Shown piece by piece: positions 52,988 through 62,000 of a DNA stretch of 64,000 bases; positions within the stretch are counted from its first letter, which is position 1; each line of letters starts with the position of its first letter. Both the position numbers and the translations under genes were made by a program. The notes under the pieces were generated by a model. It had not been told where the DNA came from. It saw nothing but the letters and a program-made list of their open reading frames with translations, and searched no databases. The stretch lies in assembly GCF_003388735.1 (NCBI RefSeq), contig NZ_QUBQ01000001.1:1674001-1738000 (forward strand), read 5' to 3'. Origin of the DNA: Paenibacillus paeoniae (GTDB lineage: Bacteria > Bacillota > Bacilli > Paenibacillales > Paenibacillaceae).

Positions 52988-54052
52988 TTAACGTTTCGAT
53001 GAAGATAAGGATCGGAGAGTTGCTGCTGCCACATATTGCGCATCTTCACCAACACCGCCAAGCAGGGCGGAAGACCTGCGCGACTGCCATGGCATGCCAA
53101 CCACATATAAGCCGCTTACAGGTGTTATTCCGCGTTCATGAATAATAGTACCTGAATGATCAAGCAAGCCAGGAATATGCAGCCAACTGTAGTCGGGTCT
53201 AAAACCTGTACACCAGATAATATTGGAGTATTGTTGCATGGTGCCATCAGCAAATAGGATATGCTCATCCTCTGCATCGATTACTTTAGGCATGAGAGTA
53301 ATAGCAGACGATTTGACGCGTTGATTAAATTCCATTCCAAAGATGGGATCAGGTCTCGATTTGATTTTTCTGCCGATTGTTGATTGAGGTTTGGCTTTTA
53401 ACAATCCTAGCCTATCCAACCAATAAAATATGTTTTTCCCGAGAATACGCGACGGAAGAGAGAGTGGCTTATGCCCAACGGATATTGAGACTTTTGCCAT
53501 ATTAGAAAGCTCGACTGCGATCTGTGTCCCTGAATTTCCTGCTCCAACGACTAATGATTCCCCATGTATTAGCTGTGTCGGATTCTTGTACCGTGAGGAA
53601 TGTATCTGATTTATACTAGAGGCCATTTTATTGCTGAAATCGGGAACCCATGGTTTCTGGAAAGGGCCAGTAGCGATAATGACACTACGAGTAAGAATAA
53701 TGCCCTTATCGGTCATCACTTTGAACTTATCTTTATATTTTGTAATTGATGTTGCCTTTGTATTTAAACGAATGGGTAGTTCGAATACAGCAGCGTATTC
53801 AAGTAAATAGTCTGCTGCTTCATCTTTCGTGGGAAGCTGAGCTTCATGACCTGGGAAGTTCATGCCTGGAAGGTTGCTGTAACCTTTTGGTGTGAATAAA
53901 ACTAAAGAATCGTATCGAGTGCGCCAAGATTCGCCGATAGCAGAACTTTGATCGATCATGAGAAAATCAACGTTACTTCTCTTTAAATAGTAGCCGGTTG
54001 ATAAGCCAGCTTGGCCGCTTCCAATGACCAGTATATCTGTAGAAAATGTCAC
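52988..54052 (-). CDS. CzcO-like flavin-containing monooxygenase
   Basis: The 354-residue protein has FAD motif ILVIGSGQAGLSTGYYL, the LFTPKGYSNLPGM segment, second nucleotide motif SLVVGAGNSGTQIAVEL and an ATG-type motif IIWCTGFRPDY. This set is typical of CzcO/YdfG-like single-component monooxygenases that use NADPH. No metal-efflux genes are near, so the historical CzcO name says nothing about function here. It is monocistronic and read leftwards; the ribosome site before ATG 54052 is GGAGGAT. Confidence 0.9.
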   Translation of the reverse strand: MTFSTDILVIGSGQAGLSTGYYLKRSNVDFLMIDQSSAIGESWRTRYDSLVLFTPKGYSNLPGMNFPGHEAQLPTKDEAADYLLEYAAVFELPIRLNTKATSITKYKDKFKVMTDKGIILTRSVIIATGPFQKPWVPDFSNKMASSINQIHSSRYKNPTQLIHGESLVVGAGNSGTQIAVELSNMAKVSISVGHKPLSLPSRILGKNIFYWLDRLGLLKAKPQSTIGRKIKSRPDPIFGMEFNQRVKSSAITLMPKVIDAEDEHILFADGTMQQYSNIIWCTGFRPDYSWLHIPGLLDHSGTIIHERGITPVSGLYVVGMPWQSRRSSALLGGVGEDAQYVAAATLRSLSSSKR

Positions 54053-54595
54053 AATCAGATCCTCCCAGCAAAAATATGCACTCCCAATTCATATGAGGGA
54101 GAGCAGAAGTAAGAACAGCATATCATATAATTAGATAAATGAATACATGTTCATATGATTGTTATTTGGAAACTTGTACAGATTAAGCACATTTTCGGAT
54201 GAGTGGGCCTCATGAATCAAAAGAAGCACTAGAATGTACTGAGAATAGTAATGAGCCTTAGCAAAGGCCATACAATTAATACATCAAATGCAATTGGTAC
54301 AGAGGATGAAGTATGAAAAATTATTTTATTCAATCAAAGAGAAGTCAATAAATTGTGTAACATAAATAAATCATAGGTATTTCAAGGGATGAATCTATGA
54401 CGATGCTACTCTTTTTATTGTTTATACCGAGATAATAAGATGGATTCGATATAGCCTCAAAAATACTGGAAAAGTAGTTGGATAAACGCTTTCCAATACG
54501 TGGAGCTCTTTATTTTTATCGTAACGAAAAAGGTAGTGACAGCGACGGCGATCTGATTCCTTGATGCATTGAACTAACGTGTCCCGTTAGTTCAA
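54053..54595. other. 543-base gene-free stretch
   Basis: No intact gene is seen. Near 54485-54565 a plus-strand frame gives FPIRGALYFYRNEKGSDSDG and then stops, likely a relic. A near-perfect inverted repeat TTGAACTAACG / CCGTTAGTTCAA at 54568-54595 ends at the GNAT stop codon and may terminate or protect that transcript. Confidence 0.4.
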
Positions 54596-55000
54596 TCATA
54601 TCAACTCTGAGATAAACATTGGCGTAGCTCCATCCTCTTTATTAAAGCCAAATTTATTATAGAAACCCACTGCATGAGGATAAGAAATTAATACTTTTGT
54701 TTTACACCTTTTATATCTATCAAGCATGATATTCATCATTTCCTTACCTATACCTATACTCTGATAACTGGGGTTAATAAGCATATAATGAAAATATACT
54801 GTTAGAACACCATCCGACAAAGCATTTATTAAACCGACAAGCTTTCCTCCTTCCCAAGCGCTAACAATTGAATGAGACCCTCCGATTGCTTGTAAAAGCT
54901 CATTTGGATACTTACCAGACTCCCATTCTACTGAAAGAAATAACTCTTGGAGTGCATCCTTAGTAATATCCTCTTTACTTGAAGCGTAATAAATACTCAC
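54596..55000 (-). CDS. GNAT acetyltransferase
   Basis: The 134-residue protein starts MSIYYASSKEDITKDALQELF. The acetyl-CoA-binding loop is QSIGIGKEMMNIML (about 83-96), and HAVGFYNKFGFNKED marks the conserved C-terminal strand. The size is minimal for the fold. The substrate is unknown. AAAGGAAGG lies before ATG 55000. The gene is flanked by gene-free DNA on both sides. Confidence 0.87.
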   Translation of the reverse strand: MSIYYASSKEDITKDALQELFLSVEWESGKYPNELLQAIGGSHSIVSAWEGGKLVGLINALSDGVLTVYFHYMLINPSYQSIGIGKEMMNIMLDRYKRCKTKVLISYPHAVGFYNKFGFNKEDGATPMFISELI

Positions 55001-55491
55001 CCCAATACCTTCCTTTCATAAAACTAACTACGGCACAGCATCTATTTTAAACTCCCATATTTCGATAGTTTTGCAATCCTTAAGAAGCCATAAAATGATA
55101 CCGACAAAGCAATTTCCAATTTCTAGAAGTGAATAATCACTTTATTTACCTCAATATACTATTAAAAATATGTATAGAAAATGGATTAACTGAATTGGAG
55201 TTTATATTTATTCACATCGCTTTCTGCGTATTTCTACTTTCATTAATTGTTTACGCTCGTTTCTTAACCTCTCTACGCCTCCCGTTATAGACTACGTCCT
55301 CCACAAATAGAATTATTTAATCTTTACATTTTATAACGATGCCTCATTAAGCTAACGGACAGAATACCCTAGTGATATACTTTTAGTGCAGATGCTTGTA
55401 TTGTTATATGATGACCTCTCTTTTTTTTTCTAAAAAAGCCTGATCATAACAGCTCTGATATATACAATCTTTTCGGAAAAGGGTGCAGTGC
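55001..55491. other. 491-base gene-free stretch
   Basis: The DNA is AT-rich with no credible coding frame. It contains the leaders of the divergent GNAT and WYL genes. No repeat or known RNA motif was recognised. Confidence 0.35.
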
Positions 55492-56439
55492 ATGAACAAA
55501 ACGGATCGTTTGTTAGCCATAGTGCTTGAGCTGCAGCGTAACGAAGTGTTACGAGCCGAGGATTTGGCCGCTATATTTGAAACAAGCGTGAGGACTATCT
55601 ATAGGGATATCCAGGCCTTGAGTGAAGCTGGCGTATCCGTGATAGGAGCGCCAGGGCAGGGATACTCCTTAATGGAGGGGTATTTCCTGCCGCCAGTCAG
55701 TTTCACGGTGGAAGAAGCAGTGACGTTACTCATCGGGACAGATTTTATCGAGCATTGGTTTGATGCTCACTATGGCAGTAAGTCTCGATCTTCCAGAGGG
55801 AAGATTGAAGCCATCCTACCGGAACCGATCCGCAGTGAGGCATCCTGGATTCGCAAGAGCTTTCGTTTGCTTACCTCCGTTGAAGATATAGCACGAATAC
55901 AAGAGAAGGCATATTTGGAAGCGATTCGTCGAGCGATACTGGAGGAAAGAAAAATAAGTTTTTGCTATTCCAAAAGAATTGCCGAAGCTGATGGAGACCG
56001 CCAAAGTGTTCGTACGGTTGCTCCTTATGGACTTGTGCTTCATCAAGGGTCATGGGTACTCATTGCATGGTGTGAATTGCGTCAAGATATCCGTCATTTC
56101 CGGTTGTCCCGTATGGCGGAGCTTATCGAGCTGGAAGATAAATTTATATTGCCAGTAGATTTTCTTTTAGATGTATATCAGCCTCCTGACGATCGCGACG
56201 TCCGTGTGCGCATCTGGGTCCAACCTGACATTGCTGATAAGGTAAGGGAATCGAACAACTTCTATATAGAAACCATAGAGGAGCAAGCGGAAGGTTTGCT
56301 GGTGACCTTTCGCGTTCGGCAGCCTGAGGAATTGCTGCACTGGGTGCTCGGCTGGGGAGGCGGAGTGGTTGTGCTGGAACCAGAATCCTTCCGACATCGG
56401 GTTAGAAACGAACTGGAAAAAACGTTAAAACGCTACTGA
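55492..56439 (+). CDS. WYL-domain transcriptional regulator (YafY type)
   Basis: The protein has 315 residues from ATG 55492. An N-terminal winged helix (MNKTDRLLAIVLELQ ... SVRTIYRDIQALSEAGV) is followed by GYFLPPVSFTVEEA and a WYL domain around 140-240 (RTVAPYGLVLHQGSWVLIAW). A C-terminal extension ends VVLEPESFRHRVRNE. WYL proteins sense nucleic-acid or nucleotide ligands in several known cases. A DinB-family gene lies 64 bases downstream beyond a terminator. Confidence 0.9.
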   Translation: MNKTDRLLAIVLELQRNEVLRAEDLAAIFETSVRTIYRDIQALSEAGVSVIGAPGQGYSLMEGYFLPPVSFTVEEAVTLLIGTDFIEHWFDAHYGSKSRSSRGKIEAILPEPIRSEASWIRKSFRLLTSVEDIARIQEKAYLEAIRRAILEERKISFCYSKRIAEADGDRQSVRTVAPYGLVLHQGSWVLIAWCELRQDIRHFRLSRMAELIELEDKFILPVDFLLDVYQPPDDRDVRVRIWVQPDIADKVRESNNFYIETIEEQAEGLLVTFRVRQPEELLHWVLGWGGGVVVLEPESFRHRVRNELEKTLKRY

Positions 56440-56463
56440 CATAATGGTGTCAGTAGCGTTTTT
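56429..56463 (+). terminator. terminator after the WYL gene
   Basis: ACGCTACTGAC pairs exactly with GTCAGTAGCGT, followed by TTTTTG. It overlaps the last codon of the gene. Confidence 0.85.
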
Positions 56464-56503
56464 GTATACTTAGAAAAAAGATGATTAGAGGCGATGATAA
56501 GTG

Positions 56504-57049
56504 ATGATTACAACAAAGTTAGCATTACAACGATTTGAGGAAACAGCGACACATTATATTCATGAACTGAATCAATTCAGTCTGGAACAGCTGAGGCAAA
56601 AGCAAAGTGACAACGAGTGGTCAATCGGACAGATGCTTCAACATCTCATTAGCTCGGCGCTTTATATGCAGCTTCGTAATGTGGATCAATGCCTGGTGCC
56701 AAGCGAAGATCCCATGGTACCTCGAACGGAAAAAACCGAGGTTGGTGTGGCTATATTTTCTCAAGGAAGCTTCCCGCCCATTCGTATCCATGTTCCGCCT
56801 TCCCCACAATATACTCCGGAGCAGCCGGAAAGCAAAGAGCAGCTAATTCAAGGCTTTTACACCGTCATCCAGAGAATGAAGGACATTGAACCTACCCTTG
56901 AAAAAGTGCCCAAACAAAATATAGTGTTCCATCCGAGTTTAGGTGGATTGTGTGCGGAGGAATGGTTTCTGCTTGTTGAAATGCACTACCGTCATCATCT
57001 TCTGCAACTGAACCGGTTAAAACAAGGGTTGATTCGAGAAGCGACATAA
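56504..57049 (+). CDS. DinB-superfamily protein
   Basis: The 181-residue four-helix protein starts at ATG 56504 (a GTG sits directly before it). The metal-binding histidines are expected at QMLQHLISSA (about residue 47) and at MHYRHHLLQL near the C-terminus (about 163-168). DinB/YfiT proteins include metal-dependent thiol transferases that use bacillithiol or similar cofactors, but function here is unknown. It may share regulation with the WYL gene. Confidence 0.85.
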   Translation: MITTKLALQRFEETATHYIHELNQFSLEQLRQKQSDNEWSIGQMLQHLISSALYMQLRNVDQCLVPSEDPMVPRTEKTEVGVAIFSQGSFPPIRIHVPPSPQYTPEQPESKEQLIQGFYTVIQRMKDIEPTLEKVPKQNIVFHPSLGGLCAEEWFLLVEMHYRHHLLQLNRLKQGLIREAT

Positions 57050-57081
57050 ATATCTAATAAAAAAGGAAGGGATTTTGAGGT

Positions 57082-57423
57082 ATGCAAATGGATGAAATAA
57101 GCCAACAAAGCCTGTTCTGGATTGGTGTCGTGTCCGCATCCCATGCGAAGTGTGGAGAGTTAGGGGGATTCGCTCAGCTCTGTCACGGCAAGTCAGCACC
57201 TTTACGAAAGATGCGAGCAGGCGATTGGTTGATCTACTATTCCCCACGAACAGAAATGAGGAAAGGGAAACCACTCCAAGCGTTCACTGTTATCGGGGAA
57301 GTGGATGATGATAAAGTCTATGAATATCGGATGTCAGCATCATTTGTGCCTTTACGCAGAAATATACGCGACAGTCCAGGACTTTATTTTTTCATCCTTG
57401 GCTGTCGCTGTTTCATTTTCTGA
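57082..57423 (+). pseudogene. EVE-domain protein, truncated
   Basis: The 113-residue product begins as a normal EVE (UPF0310) protein: FWIGVVSASHAKCGELGGFAQLCHGK, LRKMRAGDWLIYYSPRTEMRKGKPLQAFTVIGEV and FVPLRRNIR. Intact members continue for about 45 more residues after RRNIR, but here the frame runs into DSPGLYFFILGCRC and stops. No other frame restores the family. EVE domains bind modified bases in nucleic acid. The break coincides with the start of the integrase-like relic. Confidence 0.72.
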
Positions 57424-57811
57424 GATCAGTCAAAAACTTTTTTTATGAAATATGACGTAACTACAGTCGAGAATCCGTGTGGAATAAAGATACCCAGACT
57501 AAAGAAAAGGTAGGAACCCTCTCAAAGGTTGTTGGAGGTATTTGTACTACCGACTTCGTTTGCCCTACAAAGTAAGCTCACTTGTGTAGGCTGTGCAGCG
57601 AAGGCACCTCGTGTGGAATTCAAACAAGAGATTTCTAAGATGGACAGAAGAAAGTGAAGTCATGTTTATGGAAAAAGTAATGCTTCTTGAAGCCCAAAAA
57701 TTGAGATTTTTAAAAAATAGGGCGAAAAACGAATTGCATCGCCACCAAGTTTCACATGGCTACATTCAGTCTGGATGCTCTCCACATTCAGGGACTTTCG
57801 CTGATAGAAGA
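57424..57811 (+). pseudogene. relic resembling the cysteine-rich end of a Tn554-type integrase
   Basis: Three frames in succession give TLSKVVGGICTTDFVCPTK, then LTCVGCAAKAPRVEFKQEISK, then TEESEVMFMEKVMLLEAQK and RAKNELHRH. A CTxDFxCP...CxGCxxKxP pattern followed by a helical tail recalls the C-terminal part of Tn554-like site-specific recombinases. No catalytic Arg/His/Tyr region remains. The identification is tentative. Confidence 0.35.
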
Positions 57812-58264
57812 CTAGATCTCAACAAGGGTTCGAATGAATGTAGTGACATTTCCTAAACAACAGGCTCCTTGTGGATTATTGATCTCACACCCACAACGAT
57901 TAGCTTGAACTTGTTGTTGTATTTGTTCAATTGGATGATGATATTGCTGAACTGCTTTTGCCAAGCGTTCTCTTGTCCATCCAAAGCAGTAGCAAACAGG
58001 TACATCAAAAGCATTGTCTTTTTGATATACCGAAACTTTGAGTGTGTCTTTTCTCAACGTCTGCTTATCACTAAAATAGACGACTTCACAAGATGAGTTC
58101 GCGCAAAAAGCATAAGTCAAATCAGGGTGAATGGTTTCTAGCGCTGTAGGTTGAAGCAATGCTTTAATGGTAATCAATTGAATTTTTCTACCCTTTTTGT
58201 GACAAACAGGGCATTGAAGTGGTGTTGTTAGCTTTTCAGTGGATGTTTGGCAACAGCTATCCAT
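57812..58264 (-). CDS. CopZ-like cysteine-rich protein of a mer remnant
   Basis: The 150-residue protein has many cysteine pairs: CC near the start, CPVC, FCANSSC, CYCFGW and CGCEI followed by CC in GACCLGNV. The CYCFGWTRE and GCEI...CCLG segments match the iron-sulfur CopZ N-terminal-type domain found in mer and copper operons. It follows merR by 25 bases on the same strand and probably belongs to one transcript. A role in binding Hg(II) or a cluster is inferred. Confidence 0.78.
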   Translation of the reverse strand: MDSCCQTSTEKLTTPLQCPVCHKKGRKIQLITIKALLQPTALETIHPDLTYAFCANSSCEVVYFSDKQTLRKDTLKVSVYQKDNAFDVPVCYCFGWTRERLAKAVQQYHHPIEQIQQQVQANRCGCEINNPQGACCLGNVTTFIRTLVEI

Positions 58265-58289
58265 ATTGGAACACTCCTTAGGTAGTCTT

Positions 58290-58685
58290 TTAATTCATCA
58301 CCGTTTTAACAATGGGGCATTCGTAAATATCTTTGTTTTCGGGACATCTTTCTTTAAGATCCACCAGCATTTGTTCAATTCGTTGGAGTTCTTCAATTTT
58401 ACGTTGGATGTCCTCAATCTTTCGAACAGCAAAATCATAGATATCCCGGCATTTTACTTCATCTCGATCAACAACACCTAACAATTTGTCGATTTCATTT
58501 AATGCGAATCCTAATTCCTGCATGCGTTTAATAAAGCTTATACGGTCAGCTGTTTGTTCTGAATAAATACGGTAGCCTGAATCCGTACGTGAAGGGGCTG
58601 CAAGTAATCCGATTCGTTCATAATACCGAATCGTTTCTTTGTTAACGTTACACTTCTCAGCAAGTTCTCCAATACGAAACTGCAT
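58290..58685 (-). CDS. merR: mercury-responsive regulator MerR
   Basis: The 131-residue protein has a MerR winged helix (FRIGELAEKCNVNKETIRYYE) and dimerisation helix. The Hg(II) ligands are present at C79, C114 and C123 (KCRD, ERCPEN, YECPIV), the same positions as in the Bacillus RC607 regulator. The promoter upstream has the 19-base spacer that MerR twists on binding mercury. Gram-positive mer operons place merR first, as here, but merA and the transport genes are missing downstream. Confidence 0.93.
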   Translation of the reverse strand: MQFRIGELAEKCNVNKETIRYYERIGLLAAPSRTDSGYRIYSEQTADRISFIKRMQELGFALNEIDKLLGVVDRDEVKCRDIYDFAVRKIEDIQRKIEELQRIEQMLVDLKERCPENKDIYECPIVKTVMN

Positions 58686-58961
58686 TTACTTCACCTCACA
58701 TGTAGTATAAACCCTGTACTCAAGTACTGGGTCAATAGATATTCTCCTTTGGGCTTTCCGTTCAGTTCCATCAATAACACTGGCTAGACTAAGTTTAAGC
58801 AATGTTCCGAGAAAAGCGATTTTTTCCAGAGTGATTACGGTCTCCCCAGATGCTGCACAACCCACAGATTCTTCTCGTAAATCGACTACAACCACAACGC
58901 CATCCATCTCCACCATAACTTTAACATCATCAGCTTCACCCATATAGATCATGCCAGTCAC
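58686..58961 (-). CDS. unassigned open frame upstream of merR
   Basis: A 91-codon frame runs leftwards into the mer promoter and ends directly before merR. The part MVEMDGVVVVVDLREESVGC looks protein-like, while the last 30 codons coincide with the promoter. No family is recognised. It may be the 3' end of a gene cut by insertion of the mer segment, or a chance frame. Confidence 0.2.
   Translation of the reverse strand: MTGMIYMGEADDVKVMVEMDGVVVVVDLREESVGCAASGETVITLEKIAFLGTLLKLSLASVIDGTERKAQRRISIDPVLEYRVYTTCEVK
58705..58735 (-). promoter_or_regulatory. MerR-type promoter with 19-base spacer
   Basis: Read leftwards, TTGACC (58730-58735) and TTATAC (58705-58710) are separated by 19 bases. The spacer contains the dyad AGTACT-TG-AGTAC flanked by CC/GG. 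The overlong spacer and dyad are the hallmark of metal-activated MerR promoters. Confidence 0.85.
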
Positions 58962-59035
58962 TAAATCATGGTAAATAACTAGTGCCCTATCCGTTGATGA
59001 TATATGTTAAAAGTTGAGTCAAGAAGAAGGCAATT

Positions 59036-59173
59036 GTGAATAAAATTTTAGTTCACGATGACCCGCATTTTCGAAGTCTTGTGAAGGTTGTTTTGGGGAA
59101 AGAGGGATTCGCGGTATATGAAGCCAACGACGGTCTTGACGCGCTCTTAACAGTAGACGATGATCTCCTCTGA
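59036..59173 (+). pseudogene. N-terminal fragment of a response regulator
   Basis: GTG 59036 opens 45 codons: MNKILVHDDPHFRSLVKVVL, then EGFAVYEANDGLDALL, which is the first two-fifths of a receiver domain. The second acidic residue of the pocket survives (HDD in place of the usual DDD or EDD), but the frame ends before the phospho-acceptor Asp. A further open stretch to about 59290 shows no receiver motifs. Confidence 0.7.
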
Positions 59174-59396
59174 ACGAATTAGGCAGTCGATGATGAACAG
59201 GCTGCTCGCAGATAGACAGGAGGCGGCTGCGGATCATATTGTCCAGTGTTTGTTCCCCGAGGCAAGCCCCGTAAGTAGGAGTGTAATATGATTAGCGGAA
59301 GCACTCTCAAGCTTTCTACCTTGACGCTGTTTACGGTGCTATTTAGTGCAGAGTTTGTCCGAAGCGCTTTTTTATTTTCGTTCCTGCTTCAATTAA

Positions 59397-59428
59397 AAGA
59401 AAGTGAGGCACTTTCGGTGCCTCTTCTT
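59397..59428 (+). terminator. weak terminator-like hairpin
   Basis: GAGGCAC and GTGCCTC enclose TTTCG, with flanking AAGAA/TTCTT extending the stem. No gene end is adjacent, so it may belong to a lost gene. Confidence 0.4.
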
Positions 59429-59466
59429 AATATTCATAGCAGCAGCGAACTCACAAACCTATTAAA

Positions 59467-59487
59467 ATATGGTATACTATACCATAT
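59467..59487 (+). promoter_or_regulatory. perfect palindrome at the promoter of the DUF885 operon
   Basis: Arms ATATGGTATA (59467-59476) and TATACCATAT (59478-59487) are exact complements around a single C. TATACT inside it can serve as a -10. The site lies 23 bases before the response-regulator ATG and is probably a regulator-binding operator. Confidence 0.65.
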
Positions 59488-59509
59488 ATATTCATTCATG
59501 GAGGAACTT

Positions 59510-60187
59510 ATGAAACTGTTGATTGTAGAGGACGATATTGGGATATCGTATACAGTTGCAAGAGTTATGCAGGATGAAGGGCACAAGGTTACGGAGTGTT
59601 ATAGCGGAGATGAGGGCTTACATCACGCATTGTACGGCGAGTTCGATTTAATTATTTTGGATATTATGCTGCCTAAGGTTGATGGTTTTACGTTTATCCA
59701 AGAGCTGAGAAAGCAAAATGTGGATACCCCGATTCTGTGCCTGACGGCCAAAGACGCATTGAACGACCGAATAAAGGGGTTAACAATCGGAGCGGATGAT
59801 TATATGGTGAAGCCTTTCGAGATTCCGGAGCTGATCGTCAGAGCTAAAGTGCTGCTGCGCCGTTATGGCAAGGTTAATCTAGAGGAGCAGATTAGCTACG
59901 GCCCGATTGCTATTCAAGTCAGAAATCGACTGATAACGGTTACAGGAGAAGAGCTGACTTTAACAGAAAAGGAATATGAGCTGCTTGAATACCTGCTCAT
60001 GAATAAAGAACAGATCGTGACGAAGGAGCAAATCTATAACCGGATTTGGGGACTCGATTCGGAAGCGGGAATTGGCATTGTTGAGCTTTATGTCCATTAT
60101 CTTCGGAAGAAACTGTCTTCATGGCATGCCGATCAATTTATCCAAACTGTAAGAGGTTTGGGCTACATACTCCGAATAAACGAGTAG
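59510..60187 (+). CDS. OmpR-family response regulator
   Basis: The protein has 225 residues from ATG 59510, five bases after GGAGG; the open frame extends back to 59288 without receiver features. It shows VEDD (7-10), phospho-acceptor in LIILDIMLPKVDG (about residue 51) and YMVKPFEIPEL, followed by a winged helix ending FIQTVRGLGYIL. It heads an operon in which a DUF885 gene separates it from its kinase. Confidence 0.9.
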   Translation: MKLLIVEDDIGISYTVARVMQDEGHKVTECYSGDEGLHHALYGEFDLIILDIMLPKVDGFTFIQELRKQNVDTPILCLTAKDALNDRIKGLTIGADDYMVKPFEIPELIVRAKVLLRRYGKVNLEEQISYGPIAIQVRNRLITVTGEELTLTEKEYELLEYLLMNKEQIVTKEQIYNRIWGLDSEAGIGIVELYVHYLRKKLSSWHADQFIQTVRGLGYILRINE

Positions 60188-60256
60188 CTGTTCAAAGGGA
60201 AATCAAAGGTTCATCGTATATATTCTTCTTATACGCTATATAGGGGAGTTGAATGC

Positions 60257-61981
60257 ATGAACTTTGTAAGACAGATGTTTAAGAATACCAGATTGACTAT
60301 TCTATTGACAGCAGGATTACTTGTTTTGCTGATTGCAGGCGGGTCGTTTTGGTGGGCTGATCAACAGCAGTCCAAGAACTTCGGCATCATGATGGAAAAG
60401 ATAGTGATTGCCAGCCTGAATGAGGACCCTGAGTTACAGCTTTATTTTGGTGTTGAAGACGTGAATGGTCTCGAGTGGGATCCCACTAAGCTTTCCGTCT
60501 ACTCAGATGATTATTACCAACAAAGAAACGATGATACTGAACAGTTTTTAGAAGAATTGAATACATATAACGCTGCCAAAATGTCCTCGGAAGACAAGCT
60601 TACCTATGATATCGTCAAATGGCAACTAATCACATCACAACAATTGAACCAAAACTCGGATTTGGACACAGGCGGATATCTTTCCCTAATCAATTTCTCG
60701 CCGGTTTTCGCTAACAATTATCCGATTCGTAACCAAAGGGATGCAGAAAATTATATTGTTGCGCTGAATGGGTTTACGGACAAGGTCGCACATATCATAG
60801 ACAGAATTCAGGACAAACAAGAGAAGGGGTTCATCCCCACTTCTGAATTTTTGAGGGAAATACGCACTAGTTATGGAGAGTTAAGGAACACGAAACCGGA
60901 GGAATCGGTTTTGTACACTTCATATGTAGAGAAATTATCGGAGATAAAGATTCAGCCATCCAAAGAACAGGAGCTGAAAAAGGAGCTTCTACAGACTTTA
61001 AGCGATCATGTACTGCCTTCTTACGGCAAAGTTGCCGATTTGATCGAAAGTGTTTTTCAGAATCAAGCATCCCTGAGTCAGGGGCTTTGGAGTCAGCCGG
61101 GTGGCGACGAATATTATTCTGCCCAACTTAGATTTTACACGAGCACGGACTTCAGTCCTCTGGAAATGAACGAAATCGCTAAACGAAGAGCAGAAGAGAG
61201 TGTAAAGGAGCAAAGAGGCCCTGTCTCGTGGAACACAGTAAAAGGAGATGAATTACTGCAAACCGTTAACGACAGTATCTCGGAAGTAAAGTCCAAATTG
61301 TCCGATTGGTTTGAAGAAGCGCTTATTCCGGGCAATCCAGTGGATGTACAGTTATATCCGGCTCCGCTATCTACTGTAGGCGCGTTTTATATGCGCCCAT
61401 CTCTTAATGGCGATAGGAATGGAAGATTTTTTTTCCCTCCCGACAGTCGGTTTTTCGAAGATTCTGCCAAAATGTTTGCGATGCATGAAGGCGTCCCAGG
61501 ACACCATTTTCAATATTCCATTCAATACAACCAACCAGAAATTCCTATAGTTCGGAAAATAGCTAGTTTACCCGGATTCACAGAAGGATGGGCTACCTAT
61601 GTGGAAACTTTAGGCGTAGAGATGGGCTTGCTTAATCAGGCGACGGTTCAAGAACATCTGCTATATTTTCACGTTGGAACCGTTATTGACACGGGCATTA
61701 ATGGACTGAGATGGACAAGAGAACAAGCTAATGAGTACCTGGTAAGCATGACTGGAAAGAAATCTGATGCCTTTATTGACAGCGTCATTGCTTTTCCGGG
61801 ACAAACAACGAGCTATTCCATCGGATATGATCAATTTCAATCTCTTCGAGAGAAAGCGGAAAGCGAGCTTGGGGATCGTTTCGACATTAAAACTTTTCAT
61901 TCCGTTCTTCTTCGAAACGGTAGTATGCCATTTCCGATATTGGAGCAGCAAGTGAATCAATATATCAAGTCCGCTAAATAA
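60257..61981 (+). CDS. DUF885 putative zinc metallopeptidase, membrane anchored
   Basis: The 574-residue protein has an N-terminal anchor (about 13-34). DUF885 hallmarks are YYSAQLRFYTSTDFSP, the HExxH-like segment MHEGVPGHHFQ (about 408-418), GFTEGWATYVE (about 437-447, with the probable third ligand Glu) and FPGQTTSYSIG near 515. The order HEGxPGHH then EGW is consistent with a metallopeptidase outside the membrane, though few members are characterised. Its location inside a two-component operon suggests it processes or generates the signal or is the main output. Confidence 0.85.
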   Translation: MNFVRQMFKNTRLTILLTAGLLVLLIAGGSFWWADQQQSKNFGIMMEKIVIASLNEDPELQLYFGVEDVNGLEWDPTKLSVYSDDYYQQRNDDTEQFLEELNTYNAAKMSSEDKLTYDIVKWQLITSQQLNQNSDLDTGGYLSLINFSPVFANNYPIRNQRDAENYIVALNGFTDKVAHIIDRIQDKQEKGFIPTSEFLREIRTSYGELRNTKPEESVLYTSYVEKLSEIKIQPSKEQELKKELLQTLSDHVLPSYGKVADLIESVFQNQASLSQGLWSQPGGDEYYSAQLRFYTSTDFSPLEMNEIAKRRAEESVKEQRGPVSWNTVKGDELLQTVNDSISEVKSKLSDWFEEALIPGNPVDVQLYPAPLSTVGAFYMRPSLNGDRNGRFFFPPDSRFFEDSAKMFAMHEGVPGHHFQYSIQYNQPEIPIVRKIASLPGFTEGWATYVETLGVEMGLLNQATVQEHLLYFHVGTVIDTGINGLRWTREQANEYLVSMTGKKSDAFIDSVIAFPGQTTSYSIGYDQFQSLREKAESELGDRFDIKTFHSVLLRNGSMPFPILEQQVNQYIKSAK

Positions 61982-62000
61982 AAGGAGTATAGACCTCGAT

